Shown here piece by piece: positions 27,301-39,725 of a stretch of DNA of 64,000 bases. The notes under the pieces were generated by a model. The model saw nothing but the letters and a program-made list of their open reading frames with translations. It was not told the origin of the DNA and ran no database searches. The position numbers were made by a program, and so were the translations under genes. Position 1 is the first letter of the stretch, and every line of letters begins with the position of its first letter. This DNA comes from Edolisoma coerulescens (lineage: Eukaryota; Chordata; Aves; Passeriformes; Campephagidae). The DNA is taken from NCBI GenBank assembly GCA_013397115.1, contig VWZW01004081.1, forward strand, positions 1,914,465 to 1,978,464. Direction: 5' to 3'.

Positions 27301-28689
27301 TGGGCTTGTATAAATTAGTGTAAATCCATGGAAACCAAATATATATCCTAAGGAGAGAGAGTTGAGTGTGAGGAGTGTGGACATGGAGTGTTTCTATTAC
27401 CAGCTTTTACAGACATTCTTGACACATCTAACTGGCAACAAATCTCTCAAACTCCATCCTAAGCTGTTTTTTTTCCCCACTGTCACTATTTCTGAAGCTC
27501 TGCCGTCCTGCTGGCTGGAAACCTATTTCAGGTGTCCAATCTAAATTACTGCAGTCCTTTGCTCCTCTGACAGTATTTTCCTCTGGCTGCTATCACCTTC
27601 TTAGCCTTCACTTTCTCACATTTGCTCTTCATCCAAGTGAGGATCTCCTTTCTTCTGGTTGCCACTGGTGCTCTCCTCTGTAACAACTGGATGTCCTCTT
27701 TCTTAACTCCAAAACCACTGAGATTGGTATGATGCTATATTATCTACTCAGCCTGAATATTGTGATTTGTGGCATTACCCCACAGCTCTTTGAAGGTTTG
27801 GGTTTGTCAATATGAGACGTTCCTGTGAAAGTCGTCATCTTGCCTTGTGAAGAACATCAGCCCAGTGAAAGACATAATGGCACAGGCAATCATAACACTT
27901 TTTTTTCTTTTTGATAGCAAACTCATAGTGTTTTACTATTGCAAGAGTTATATTAACAGAGCTAGCTACAGCCTGTTTTAGAAGCTGACATTTATTTGAT
28001 TAAAATGAAACAAGGTCTTTAGTTATTTTCCTGTTCTTCCCTGCTAGAAAATTGTTAATATTCTAGGGGAGGCCAAGAGGATGGATCACTGTGTGAAAAT
28101 ATGACAGGTATGAATGATGAGAATTAACAGTAATGGCAAGTAGATTGGTTATTGATAATGTTGTATTGGAAATTCAAAGAATTCCTGACTGAAGGAGATG
28201 GCTGTCAGACTGCACCTGCAAAGCTTTCCTATTTGAGGACAGGTATTTCATGACTTTGGAGGGCATGTGTTTTCTAATACACAGCATAAAAATGGAAGTG
28301 GTTCAGTGCACAGCTCTGTAGTGACCCCAGATGCTTACAAAATATTTTATTTGAAGAGGGGAACATTAACTGCTTGACAAGCACAGGGAAGTCACTAAGA
28401 ACTTGAGTAAAAGTCAACATTAGATATTCCCCGAAAAACAGGTCTTCAAACCTGTTTAATTTTCTATACTAACAAGACAGGAGATGTCACATATCTTAAG
28501 TTTTTTGATAGTCTCTCCCATGAGTTCTTTTAAGTGAGATAGAGGAATACAGTTTGATAACCATAAAATGAAATGAGGTCAAGACTTATTGTGAAATGAG
28601 TTACAATTATAAATGATTGTCAGGATGGGAAGGCTGTAACATGCAAGTGCCCCAGTGGGCTGCCCAGGTACTTCTCAATGTTCTCTTTT

Positions 28690-28990
28690 GCAGCCTGCAG
28701 CAAAGGCAGAGTCTGTTCAATAAATCTGCAGGTGATATTAATATGAGAGCCTGTATGAAGAAGATTTAACGTTTAGGAAAAGCTTGAAGAGCGGAAGAAC
28801 TAGTTTGCAATTCTGTAAGGGTAAATAAAAAGAGCTAGACATGGGTATAGGGTGATTATCTGTGCTGGGCTGGAGAGCAGTGGGGTGGGCAGGTGCTCTG
28901 GGGAAGGGGATGTGAAGGGCACTGAGTGAATTCCAGATCAGAGGGGACCACAGGAGTCTTACTATTAAAGATCATCATGGGAATTTCAAG
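28690..28990 (+). mobile_element. Decayed CR1-like LINE fragment (reverse transcriptase region)
   Basis: From about 28709 the sequence reads TTCAATAAATCTGCAGGTGA, like the CR1 stretch coding for NKFADDTK. AGCTTGAAGAGCGGAAGAAC (near 28780) then resembles the L-EKW-NRN part, and AAGGGTAAATAAAAAGAGCT followed by AGACATGGGTAT resembles the KGKCKVLHMG part. The order and spacing fit CR1 ORF2 on the plus strand. Many stops and frameshifts are present, so this is a remnant with no coding capacity. The right-hand boundary is a guess; past about 28870 the match is weak. This is recognition by eye against remembered CR1 structure, not an alignment. Confidence 0.5.
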
Positions 28991-31900
28991 TAGGAAATTA
29001 CATCTATGAAATCATCCCCTCTCCAGCAACTAGTAAGGGACCTCATCTGCCAGTCCCTCATCTCAGTCATGAAAAAGGTGGCATTGCTGAAAGAGTATGT
29101 GCATGCCTATATCTATATTAATTTCCTATTAGTCAACTGTTTTGTAAAATGTTTTTGCTAAAATCTAAACTTCAAGAAAGAGAACCCAAGAATTTTAAGC
29201 CAAGCTGCATCAAGTATTTCAGATAAGAAATCTAAGGGAAAGGTTTGACAAAGATGTAAAGATTGTCACATCTCAGTATGACTAAATTTTCTGCGTCAAA
29301 AAGACTTGGGATTTCTGTGTTGTCTACACCAGACAAACATTAAATATTAAACATTGCTTGGGAGAATCACATGCAGGTGAAAATCATCCATGATCTTTAC
29401 CTTAAGGTCACTGTTCAAAGTTCTGAACCTTGCTAATTTTAAACTGATGAGCTGGTCATTATTTTTACTTTATTACTTCTTATCACTGGTATTTTTCCTC
29501 CAAGTGTGGATTTTATTGTTCAGTTTACTTGTAGTATCAATTATAAGAGTCTTTACCTAGAGCCTAAATCAGTATTATAACAGATTTTCTTGCACAGAAA
29601 ACAAGACAAGTTGTTTAGATTCACTGATGATGAGGGAATCAAAAGTATGTTTGAGACATATGGTTGTTTTCAAACTTGTACCTCAGTCCTTGCCATGCTT
29701 TGCCAAAGAGTGGGCACGAGTGTGCTCCTCAAGGGTAGCATCAGAGCAGAGTTATCCTGGGTCAGAGAGACTTGCAGGGCTTGCTTTGCTCCTCGGTGCT
29801 GCAAACCCTGTGCTCGCTCCCTGCATCCCTCTTGGGTGAATGGTCTGTCTCACAGGGGAGCACCTGCAGCAGCTGCCCCCATGTGAATCCAGAAGCTTTT
29901 AGAGGGTCTGCCAGTATTTAAAAAACCACTTACTCTAAATATAATTAAGGTCATTTAGTTTAGCACCTGTAACCTGTGTCTCAAAAGCACAGCCTCCTTG
30001 GCAATCCTTGTGTGGGCTGACTAATAATAATGATAATTTCAGAGAGCTTCAGACAGAGGTAAACAGTCAGTCAAACATCTCCAGCTGTAGGGAGATGAGT
30101 GCAAGAGATGACACGGTTCAGCACACCACACTGGCCCTGGGGGCATGAGGGCTGAGGGACACAGGAGGAATTGTGGCTGGTGCTTAACTGCAAAGGTTGT
30201 AGCATTTGCCAAATGTGTATTTATTTGTGTTTGTAGTGGTATTTGGACTGAGCTCTTTGGGCTAGAACTGCAAATAGGTTAGGGACACTAATGCTGATTG
30301 CTGTAATTTCTCATTTTTGGCCTTGTATAAATAAGGCTAATTAGGTTACAGGACAAAATAAGGTTTCCAAGGAACTTCTGTGAGCGTAGGACTTGGATCT
30401 AATTTAATGCTATGATTTTATTCACACTCTGTGTGATATTTGTTACCTGCCATTGACAATTTTGGAAAACAACAGAATAGTTTAAGTGCTCCTCCAATAT
30501 TTGCAGAAGCTGAGTTCTTTGCAGGAGGGAGCTGAGGGCCCTGCTGGAGGCCATGGTAGGAAGATTATGGATTGCAGAGTTTAATCTGTCTCTTTTCACA
30601 CATTATATGCCAACTACAGACCCTGCCTACTGACTTTTTTTTTGTTTGTTTTTATGACAGAATTTAAAAAAAATCTGAGAATTCTCTGTAGCATAAGGAA
30701 TAAGGTCAGAGAAGAGGTGGTCCTTTTTATGTCTCTGCTAAAATCTTGCTGTGCAGCCCTGGGTAAATGAGATTTTCTCCCTGCATTCACTGTTCCCTTC
30801 CCTTGGCTTTTTAAACGGGCAGGATGCTGGGAGCAGGGACTGTGTCCCTGTCCTTCTCTAACACGGACCCTTTAAACCTGCATTCGAATTTTGCACTGAA
30901 TTAGTGCACATGAGAATCATGCACTACCCTACACTTGATTGCAAACTGAAATGTAAGTCAGTAAAGAAACAGCAGTCATTAAACTGAGAAATAAATACAG
31001 AAGTAAACATTTCTGTTTCTCAGAAATTAACCAGGTAAAATATATTGTTCCATTTGGATTTTATGGATTACAATGCAATTGACAGTTGAAAAACATGTAG
31101 ACTTTTAAATATGGTGAAGTATTTCAATAAAACACTCTAAATTAGGGCTGTATAAATTTAAATGGGACTTGCTTATCTCTTCTTTCATGGTCTGGTGGCT
31201 TCAGAGCCTGAAATTTCTTTCAAAATAGTGGAACTGTGGCAGGAAAAGCATAGTACGGCAGTGAATAAAAGCTACTGTTGTTTCCCAATGATGTTTTGTT
31301 GTCAAGAAGCTCTGAAAGAGCTTAGGAAAGGACAGAGGAAGGAAATGATTACAGGTTTTAAAAAGCCAAAACTAGATGAGGGTGGTTATCATAAATTATT
31401 TCATCCATTAGAAGTAGAAACAACACCTTCAGCACTACTGCAAGTATTTTCCTGCTCAATAGTTCATTGTCTTATTGTTGTTCTCCTTGATGGTTATTGC
31501 TGCAAGGTTTGTGGGTATTAGGAGTGTGTTATTGAAGCAGCTCACCTGTGTTCCTGAGGCAGCAGCAGTCCACTTGTGCTGTTTAGCTCAGAATCAAGCC
31601 CTGTTGGCTGACACTTTGAACAATTTCTCTTTTTGGCTAGTCTGTAAAACACTATTTACCCTGGGCCCACACCCACATGCAGCCAGATGTGAATCTGCAA
31701 GAGTCAGTAGAAAGGAAAATAATCCTTCTGCCTTTTGAATTCAGGGCAAAACCAGTTTAAGAATATTATTATTTAAAAGATTTAAGAGTAGTTAGATGAT
31801 CAGGATTCTGGCTTTGATCAGCAAATATTCCCTTGCCTTGTGCTTCTTTCAGCCTCCTGAAATTTAAACTACAACTAGAACCCCAGGGGCTCCCCAAGGG

Positions 31901-34900
31901 CACGATTCAGCCTGGAGCCTTCTGTTTGAGCCCTTGGGAGCTCAGCCTGGGGCTCACTGGGGATCTGTGCTCGGCTGCTGACGACACTGGAGGCTGAGGC
32001 TGTAATTCAGGTCTCCTCTCTGAGTATTGGATTTCATTAAAGAAATGGCTAGACAGAAAAACTGATTGGAACATCTTGATGTGAACAAGCAGATTTTGTC
32101 ACTATAATGCCCAGCAGAAACTGTAAATTGTTTGTTGCGTGCATTAGAAGATGAATGCTGGCAAATGCCAGCTGTGAATTCATAAGGGAAATAGAAATAT
32201 CTGCTTTTCTGGCCAGAAGTCAAATCCCTTTCTTGGATCATGTGTAAGCTTTAAAGAGAAGAGGCACTGGTTTTGAATTCAGACCTAATATCTGGTGAAG
32301 AGGGAAGAGACACGGGAGGATGTTTTTAAAGCATTTGAGAATTGCCAGGTGGGTTCTGCTGTGAGCTGTACTGCTGTACTCCACTGCAATCAGAATTCTG
32401 GACTACTGATTTTATATATCTGGAGTTCCTGAGGGAGGAAATCTGAAAAGGTTTTGAATAAATTATCTCTTGCCTACAAGTAACAACTGCAGGAAAAGGA
32501 CTCCAAAGACAAATATTTCCATGCTGATGTGGCTGTAAGTAGTGTAAAGGTAACAGAGATTTCAAAAACAAGAAACTGGAAAAGCCAGCTATAGTCTTTC
32601 AAAATGTTTGTGCCTGTGGGAACAGCAAGAGGAAGCAGAAAGGCCCTCAAACCCCATGAAAAAAGTGCCAGTGTTCAGAAAATTCAGTGTGCTAGATTGG
32701 AAACCCCAGCACTGCACCAAGCACTGCGTGAGAATGGGCAGGGACACTCCACTCATCCTTGCATCCCTGGTGGATGGATAATGTCTCCACAAGACAATCA
32801 GTTTAGGAGCAACAAATTTTCCAGTTGACAGAGGGAAGTTTGCTCTTCTTCTATACAATCACGCATCCCATCTAAAGGTGCATGCCTCGAATGAATGTAG
32901 AATTACTCCCCAGAGCACAGATTTTTCTCCAAGAGCTGCAATGACCAGGCAGAATGTCCACACTACAGGTGGAAGTGTAGTGAACCCCATCTCCTGCTGG
33001 AAATGGGCCCGGGGACAACAGCTGCAAATCCCCCCCAGCCATCCGTGTGGATGCATGGGGTGCACTTGGCTCTGCTTCCAGAAGCAGTGAGTTGTAGCAG
33101 GAGAGAGATCATGGCACTAATACACATGAGATGCCAGAATGTAGGGATAGCACCTTACTGAAAACTGGATTTAGGGCTAGAGAGGGTTTTGCTGTATTCA
33201 CTTTCATGGTATGTTGCATTATTTTAGTTTTTGAGTTAGGGAGCAGGTTTTAGAGCAAAGGAACTGATTGTCACAGTGAATGTAAGGCTAAACCACCACC
33301 TCTGAAAAGGGCTCTTTTCCCACACCTTTACTTGAGGTAGCATGTGGGAGACAAGTTGGAATTTTATGGGATATTTTTTTGATCCTTCTTTTTTCTATTT
33401 TTATCATTGGCAATGAGAGTGATTCACAGATTTGGCAGGCAGAAGTCAATCAGAGCCATTGCTATTTTAGGCCCTTGAAAATTATCTCAGAAAATCAAGA
33501 ACGTAAATTAAATACACATTTTCTCATTTGGAAAGTGTCAAAGGTTCAAAGACAGACAAATGTACATCACTTCTCCATGTGGATTTTGTAAGGCTTAAGC
33601 ATATTTTGCTAGCAAAAGGAAAATTTAGAAAAGGAACTGTATGTTTAACTGATGAATCTGTCTGGGAACTCCATGGGAAGTTGTTTGCATTTAACAACTT
33701 CTATTCATAGGAATTCTAAAAAAAACCCCTTGTAAACCTTCAGGTTTCAGTGAGCGAGTGCGTGGTACTTGGATGCCAGCTGGGGTTAAACCATGACATC
33801 TTACTTTTTTTATATGGTGGATTTTGATCCTTTTTATTTTTTTTCCTGGCTGAATAGGCATAAACATGTCACAGTTTTGGAAAAATTAGGTTTTTAAATC
33901 AAACATATTCAGGTAATATTGTTTCTGCATAATTTTTTGTGTGGAAATAGTAAAAATTCAAACTCTTATCTGATTTTAAAATAGTTGTCCTTGATTGGAA
34001 AAAGACTTATTCTGAAGACTAAATTTCAAACTGAATGGCTGTCACTGTTTAAAAATTGTGTAGTTGTTTTCATTTTTTTATTGGGTATAATAGCACTTTT
34101 AGGGGAGAATGGTACACATGGAAATGTGAAATCTAGTCTATGTAATTTTCCACTGATAAAACAGCTGCTTTTCCTTTCTGGAAACACTGCTGTCAGCAAT
34201 ATTTTATACCTGAATATTGAGATCAAGAATGTAAACAGGCCAAACTTATGTAAAACTAGAGACTGCTAAATAATGAATAGTCATACACTCCCTGATGTCT
34301 TGCCATCAAAACATTTGTGATTTTTCTTATTTTCATTACTTGTTTCAGTTCTTGCGAAGAGCAGTGGAAGGAATATTCACAATATTGTCCTCAAGCTGCA
34401 TGCTGGCTTTATCTCTGTAACACTTGTTAAAGTGGGCTTAGGAACAGATTCCTGAGGTGCCAAAGTGTAGTGCTTCAGTTCCATTGACTCTTCGTTCTGT
34501 GGGATCGAAGCTTTTCCAAGACCTGTGAATCCCCCTGTGTTCATCAGACGCCTCTGATCCTTGCGCATTGGAAGGGTTACCTACTAAAGTTAGGGTGCCT
34601 TGTCTAAAACCAGAGGAGAGAGGCAGAGTTGCATCATGCTCTGGCTGGGCTCTGCAGGAGCTGGGGATGATCCCTTAAAACCACCTGCCATGGGCACCTG
34701 GGGATGCTTTCTGTGCTGGGAGTCTCCCACAGGGAAGCACAAGGCAAAAACAGCTTTTCACCAACAGCTGCCTTCCTCTCCCATATTAACGATGCATGAT
34801 GGACCTCAGGGGAGGTGAGAACATGAGGGAATAAGGTGGGACTGTTTTATTAAAATGCTTGATCTTTGCTGTGTAGTCATCACCGTAGGATCCCTCCATC

Positions 34901-35867
34901 TAGAGAATTGTGTGTTTTGAATCTCACCAAGAGCCATTTACCTTGCAGGAATGCCAGAATAAATATACATGTGATGAAGGTGCAGCTAAGGCAGGGATCT
35001 AGCTCATACTGTTACCTTGCTGTATTTTGGAAATAGTACAGTAGTGAGCCAGGCCCTTTAGTTTTTATTTGTAATGTTTCCATCTTGAGTTGGCATTTTG
35101 TTACAAAAATAAAATCTAGCTGAGCCAGTCAAAAAACCCTTGGCTTGCTGGTAGCTGTAAATAGATACCACTTAATGTGGAACACTGCAACTGAATGCTT
35201 GCAGGAATTCACACTCAATTTGTGTTTAATTAATGACATCATAAAAACAACTAAAGGTTCAAAGTTTCTATTTTAAATATATTCCCAGATATAGGAGTGT
35301 ACAGGTGTTGAATATCAGCTATTTGTGGACTGCTCAACAGCCATTCCTTCTAAATCTGCTAAGGGTTGTTGTTCATGATTTCTGTTTCCCCTGTTCAGTT
35401 CAAATGACATCTCCTCATTTTTGGCTATAAACAGGTACCATATGCTCAAAGAGCTGATGGGCTTCAGTGTGGTTGTCTCTGATGTTATTGATTCACAGAA
35501 TTGTAAAATAGCAACATTTGAAGTAGCATGTTCCACAAACTTTATGGATTTGAATTTTAGACTCTGGTGGTTTTAGTGTATTTATGAATTTATTAAACCC
35601 CCCAAATTTATAAGGACAAAAAAAACCGCAGCTGTAAAATTCTTTGTAATACTGAAAAGTTTCATAACAGCAGAAAAAAGGAAGTGGAATAAACCAGCCC
35701 TATTATTATTGGTTCCCTTCAAGGTACTCAAATTACACAGTTCATTTAATGAGACTGTAAATGCCCTTTTTCTCTGTTCCATTATATTGCTCAAGTCTAA
35801 CTGAAGTCTGAGATCCCTGCTTGTTTTCCTCTGGATGATTCTCTTCCTCTGTCCCTTGTCAGGCTGT
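28991..35867. other. Unique noncoding DNA, no gene seen
   Basis: Unique sequence without recognisable repeats. The longest open frame (31162-31521, plus strand, 119 codons) contains a basic stretch and several cysteines but matches nothing I know, and it has no splice context that would make it an exon. Confidence 0.55.
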
Positions 35868-36660
35868 CTCCTTCCCTTTGGGCGAGCACAGCACAGATGG
35901 CCAGAGCACCTCTCCCGGCAGGAGCAGGACAGGGCTGGCGGCAGGCTGAGGGCAGCGGCACCAGCTCTGTGTGCAGGCAGGACAGCCAGGCCCGAACCGT
36001 GGGCACAGGGAGGGGCATGGATACGGTCTCTGTAAGAGCCCAGGACACCGGTTTTGAGCCTGGCAGTGGTAGGAGTCACAAGCACCAGCTTCATTCTCTG
36101 CTTGTGGCCTCTTCCTGCCCCATTTCCACGGACGAAGGGTCCCGAGTGGGGCCTGATGCTGCCACGGAATGGTCAGCCAAGTCCTGAGCTGCCCTCTCTC
36201 TAGTGGCTGCCAACACCTCTGGGGCAGAGGGAGCTGCAGCGGGAAGCTCAAGGAACACCTCAATGGGATCAGGATTCCCACTGTGCCCCCTGTCAGCCCT
36301 GGGCAGGGCGGCGGCCAGTGCTGGCCTGGCACGGGCACCGACCTGGCCCCAAACCTGGCCCCTGCTCTGGCTGCTGCGCTCTGCCAGCACAGCCATCTGC
36401 AGGGCCACATGGTGGACAAGGCTGGGGAAAGGGTCCAGGATAAAAATAAGCCTGACCTGGCTCATCAGCCAGTCCTTGCATGGGCTGAGCAGGAACCAGA
36501 GGCTGGCGGGGGGAGATGACAGCAGCAGCTTGCGATGGCAATGCCGCGGGTGGGCCGTGTGTGACGGGGTGGTGTTACCAGCTGCTGGGACAGCGTGGCA
36601 CCACCCAGGGACCTGGGGCCTCGGTGCACATGGGATCCTTGGCAGGACATTCACCACAGC
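35868..36660 (-). other. GC-rich block with long open frames, origin unknown (possible retrocopy or uncatalogued repeat)
   Basis: I do not recognise this block. GC content jumps sharply above that of both flanks between about 35868 and 36660. CpG is present but clearly below expectation for such GC content, so it does not look like a classical CpG island. On the minus strand one frame is open from 36657 to 36091 without a stop. Its first codons are GTG, and the first ATG is at 36465, leaving 124 codons with a leucine-, alanine- and glutamine-rich part (containing VHHVALQMAVLAERSSQSRG) and a more acidic end (containing EMGQEEATSRE). A second minus-strand frame begins at 36094, overlapping that stop in an ATGA, and runs to 35582. 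Plus-strand frames over the same bases are also open but tryptophan- and serine-rich, as expected of antisense. No domain, signal peptide or catalytic motif is evident. An AATAAA on the minus strand lies at 35589-35594. Real coding is possible but unproven. Confidence 0.35.
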
Positions 36661-37090
36661 ACCGGGAATTTCTCTCCTTCAGCAGCAGGAATTAAAGATT
36701 CTTGACAAATCATGGTCCCTTATACCATGCAATGAGAACAGCCTGCTTCGAATTTGCAATTCTTTCCTTCCAAAGGAGTGCAGACAATTAAACTGGAACC
36801 ACCTCACGAGCTGAAGGGTGAAAGACATTGGGAACTTCAGTAACTTTGGGATCCTTCCATTTGAGTTATATTGCAAAATCCTGCACACTGAATACAAGTG
36901 CCTTGCTCCCTACAAGAGACTGAGTGTTGTTAGCATGCATAACAGGTCTACCAGTAGTTGGAGAAAGTAGCAAAAAAAATTTGAACCCCATGAGAATTTT
37001 CATTTTCTGATAGCTGAGGTTGCCCTAGCTGAATTAGCATTTCAGAACTTACACTGGGATAATCCATGCAGCAGTTAATTTCAATGTTTT

Positions 37091-37104
37091 ACTGCTATAG
37101 CAGT
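37091..37104. repeat. Perfect 14-bp palindrome
   Basis: ACTGCTATAGCAGT is its own reverse complement. Isolated, with no partner copy noticed nearby. Confidence 0.85.
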
Positions 37105-38972
37105 GTAAATCCTTGTAAATTAATTTCTATAATACTTGAGAAGATTTTTTTTTTGGACATTCCCTTTCTCATTCATATTTCATAAACTCTGAAAACCTGC
37201 ATTAGGACATCTATGTAAATTTCTTGGATTTTTACTTGTGAGCAAAGGCAACTATTGATATTCAAACAGAAGGCTACAAAGAAATTAATGATACTGAACC
37301 ATATTCTGTTTAACTGACAGACCTCTTTTCCTTAGGTGGATTCTCTCCAATTCTGTTTTTAAAATATCTACTTTCTCACTTGAGACTGGTGTTCATGGCC
37401 AAAAAATCTAAATCTTGAGGGGCATGTGCTTTAATATTTTGATGTAGTGTCTCTGTTTTTTCCTTTTGATTTAACAAATCAGGAATTTTGCAGAGGCACA
37501 GGTCAGAAGAAACTTTTCTGCTGAGCTCTGTTTATAACTTCTTGCTAAATGTGCTGTCTTGGAGAAGCTGTAGTCTCCACTGGGATGCAGCTGTGATTGC
37601 AAGAGGAAAAGAAGGAATTCAAAGATATGCAACTGATCATCAACCACAGAGATGCCTGTGCACAGCACAGTAAGAGAACCATCCTACTTACACCCTGTTT
37701 TTCTCATAAATTTGTCCATGAACTGCCTGAAAAGGGAACAATAATTTAAAATAACTACCTGGTGTAGTTATACCCAATGTCTTTCCACACTGATTTTTGA
37801 TCCTTACATTTTGGTCTCCTAGCTCAGGCAAAGGGCAGAGTTATAATTGGGCATCACACTCACCTTATTCCTTCTCAGACAAAAGCAACATGATGTCAGT
37901 GAAATATTTTGGAGACAGAATATAAAACTCATAGATGTAAATTACTTAAAAAGAAAATGAAGCAAAGTGGAGGGCCTCAGGACGAATATTTAAAACTTAA
38001 AAAATGTCTTTCTCCTGCAAAGTCATAAACTCTGCATTTCACTTTCGTGACTCCATTTATCCAATTATTCTAGCTTGAAACTGCTAAAATCTGCAGAGAA
38101 CCATTAAAATGTCATTTCAGATTCATTCCTGTGCAGTGTTACTAAACACCGACATATTCCGAACGTGAGAACTGCAGAATATTTTTCTGCAGAGAATGAC
38201 CAAACCTCTTGGGATAAAAATATTTGCTACTGATAAACAAAGCTGTATGCACCATCTTCACAAGATTTTACGTCTTACTTCTAGTGTTTCTAATGGTGAA
38301 AAGTACTGTTAACCACCATTCTACTTGTGTCCTGCCTTAGATTACCCCCTGGAAAAGATGTCATGGGAGCTGATGCCTCTCCAGGGGTGCAGGGGTAAGA
38401 GAGAGGGAAGGCAGGGAATGTGAGGGGCAGGGAGGGGAGCTTTGTGGTTGGGAAAGAGGGTAAAGAGAGAGACAAAATCATGAAAAAGAAGTTTGCAGCT
38501 GGTAGGAACAGGCTAAGAGAAAAGGACCATGGAATTCATGAGCAGTTGGATTACAAAGAAGGAAAAGGAAGCCATTTCAAGGGATCAAATAGGAAAAAAA
38601 GGGAGAAGTCTTCACTGGATATCAATGGGTAAGCCTGCAAGCAGAAAAGATGGAGAGCAAGGAGTAAGGCTTGAGAAACTTAGGCATTTTCTTCCCCCTG
38701 CAGTGGATTCACAGGATTGGGGGATTTATTATGAAAAGTTAATTGTAAAAAATATTGTAAAGATTAGATATATTATTTATTAAATTTCCAAAAAGGATGA
38801 TAGACTGGAGAGTTGATTTAATTAATTAGCAATTTTCCAGAGCTATAGCGAATAACACACTGACATCACCAAGGTCTTAGAGATGTAAGAAATGCTCTAC
38901 TCAGCATTCTAGCAAGAGAGGCTGGCATCTCTGATGCTCCTCAATCAGTTGCCCCAATAAAAATCTATGCAA

Positions 38973-38984
38973 GAAAAAAAAAAA
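38973..38984 (+). repeat. Poly-A run preceded by AATAAA
   Basis: An A run of about a dozen bases, with the hexamer AATAAA about 17 bases upstream (near 38956). This spacing is like a polyadenylated retrocopy or a genomic A-tract. The preceding bases show no recognisable gene. Confidence 0.6.
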
Positions 38985-39479
38985 GCATGGACAGGCATTT
39001 GTGTAGGCTGAATGCTCATGAAGATGGTCTATACACTTTAAAATTTACATACTCTCAGTCACAGGGCTCACCAGAGGGGACTAATAATCTCTTCAGAGTG
39101 CTTTCTGTACATTTTTGTAATGCACCTTTTGAAATGTGTTGTCAAAAAGAATAATTGTTTGGCATACCTTCTGAAGAGACAATACTCGCAAAAATTTCTT
39201 TATGGAGAGTTTAATGAAAGTCTTTATTGACCCAATTTAATCAAACTTTGTACTTCCCCTTTTTATTGATTAAATTTTCAACAGAAAACATTACAGCTGG
39301 TGATCAATGGTTGTAATTTAGAAATGAATTCTTCCCAGGCTGCATAGCTCAGAGGTGTCACTGCCATCCATGCTGTCACTGCAGTGGATGTGGTACTCGT
39401 GTATTATGTTGTCAGAAACCATTTCAATATAAGCTTTGGTTGCTTTGTAAACGGGGAGGAGACTGTCAGGGCCCTGAGG

Positions 39480-39725
39480 GCACTAATGTGCTTTCTTTGC
39501 CCTGAGCAGCCTCACCTGGATCCCCCCCCTCCCCGGTCCTGGCCTGGGTGTGCTCCAGCTGGGTTCAGGGTTGGTCAGTGTGCTGCCCTGGGATTTCTGT
39601 CTCCAGCCTCCTCTCCTGAGAGGCTCTTTGGGTTTCCTGGATTGACCCAAGATCTGTTCTTTCTCTTGCTGTGTCGGCATCCTTGGGGTAGCCCCCTCCT
39701 GCTACTCCCCAACAAAGGTGGCCTG
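39480..39725. other. GC-rich, C/T-leaning patch, unassigned
   Basis: This patch includes a run of C (GGATCCCCCCCCTCCCCGG near 39518) and is richer in GC than its surroundings. Two short open frames cross it, but neither has recognisable content. It could be part of a worn LTR or other repeat; I see no paired terminal repeats to support that. Confidence 0.25.

Larger units (their letters stand above)
9406..28689. other. Unique noncoding DNA with scattered simple repeats, no gene seen
   Basis: No open frame here exceeds about 160 codons. The longest ones, at 10583-11313 on the minus strand, overlap one another in several frames and take part of their content from the purine tract at 11.1 kb. 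A modestly GC-rich stretch at 18080-18260 has open frames on the minus strand but no recognisable protein. I see nothing else to call beyond the listed repeats and hairpins. Confidence 0.6.

Noticed and set aside
36203..36814. 203-codon plus-strand frame, among the longest in the window, as a gene
   Set aside because: It is rich in tryptophan, serine and arginine in the way of antisense translation, and lies opposite a more protein-like minus frame in stop-poor GC-rich DNA.
38400..38640. Lysine/glutamate-rich open frames as a nuclear protein exon
   Set aside because: The charge pattern follows from a purine-rich stretch (GGGAAGG, GAGAGA, AAAAAG) and would appear in any such tract.
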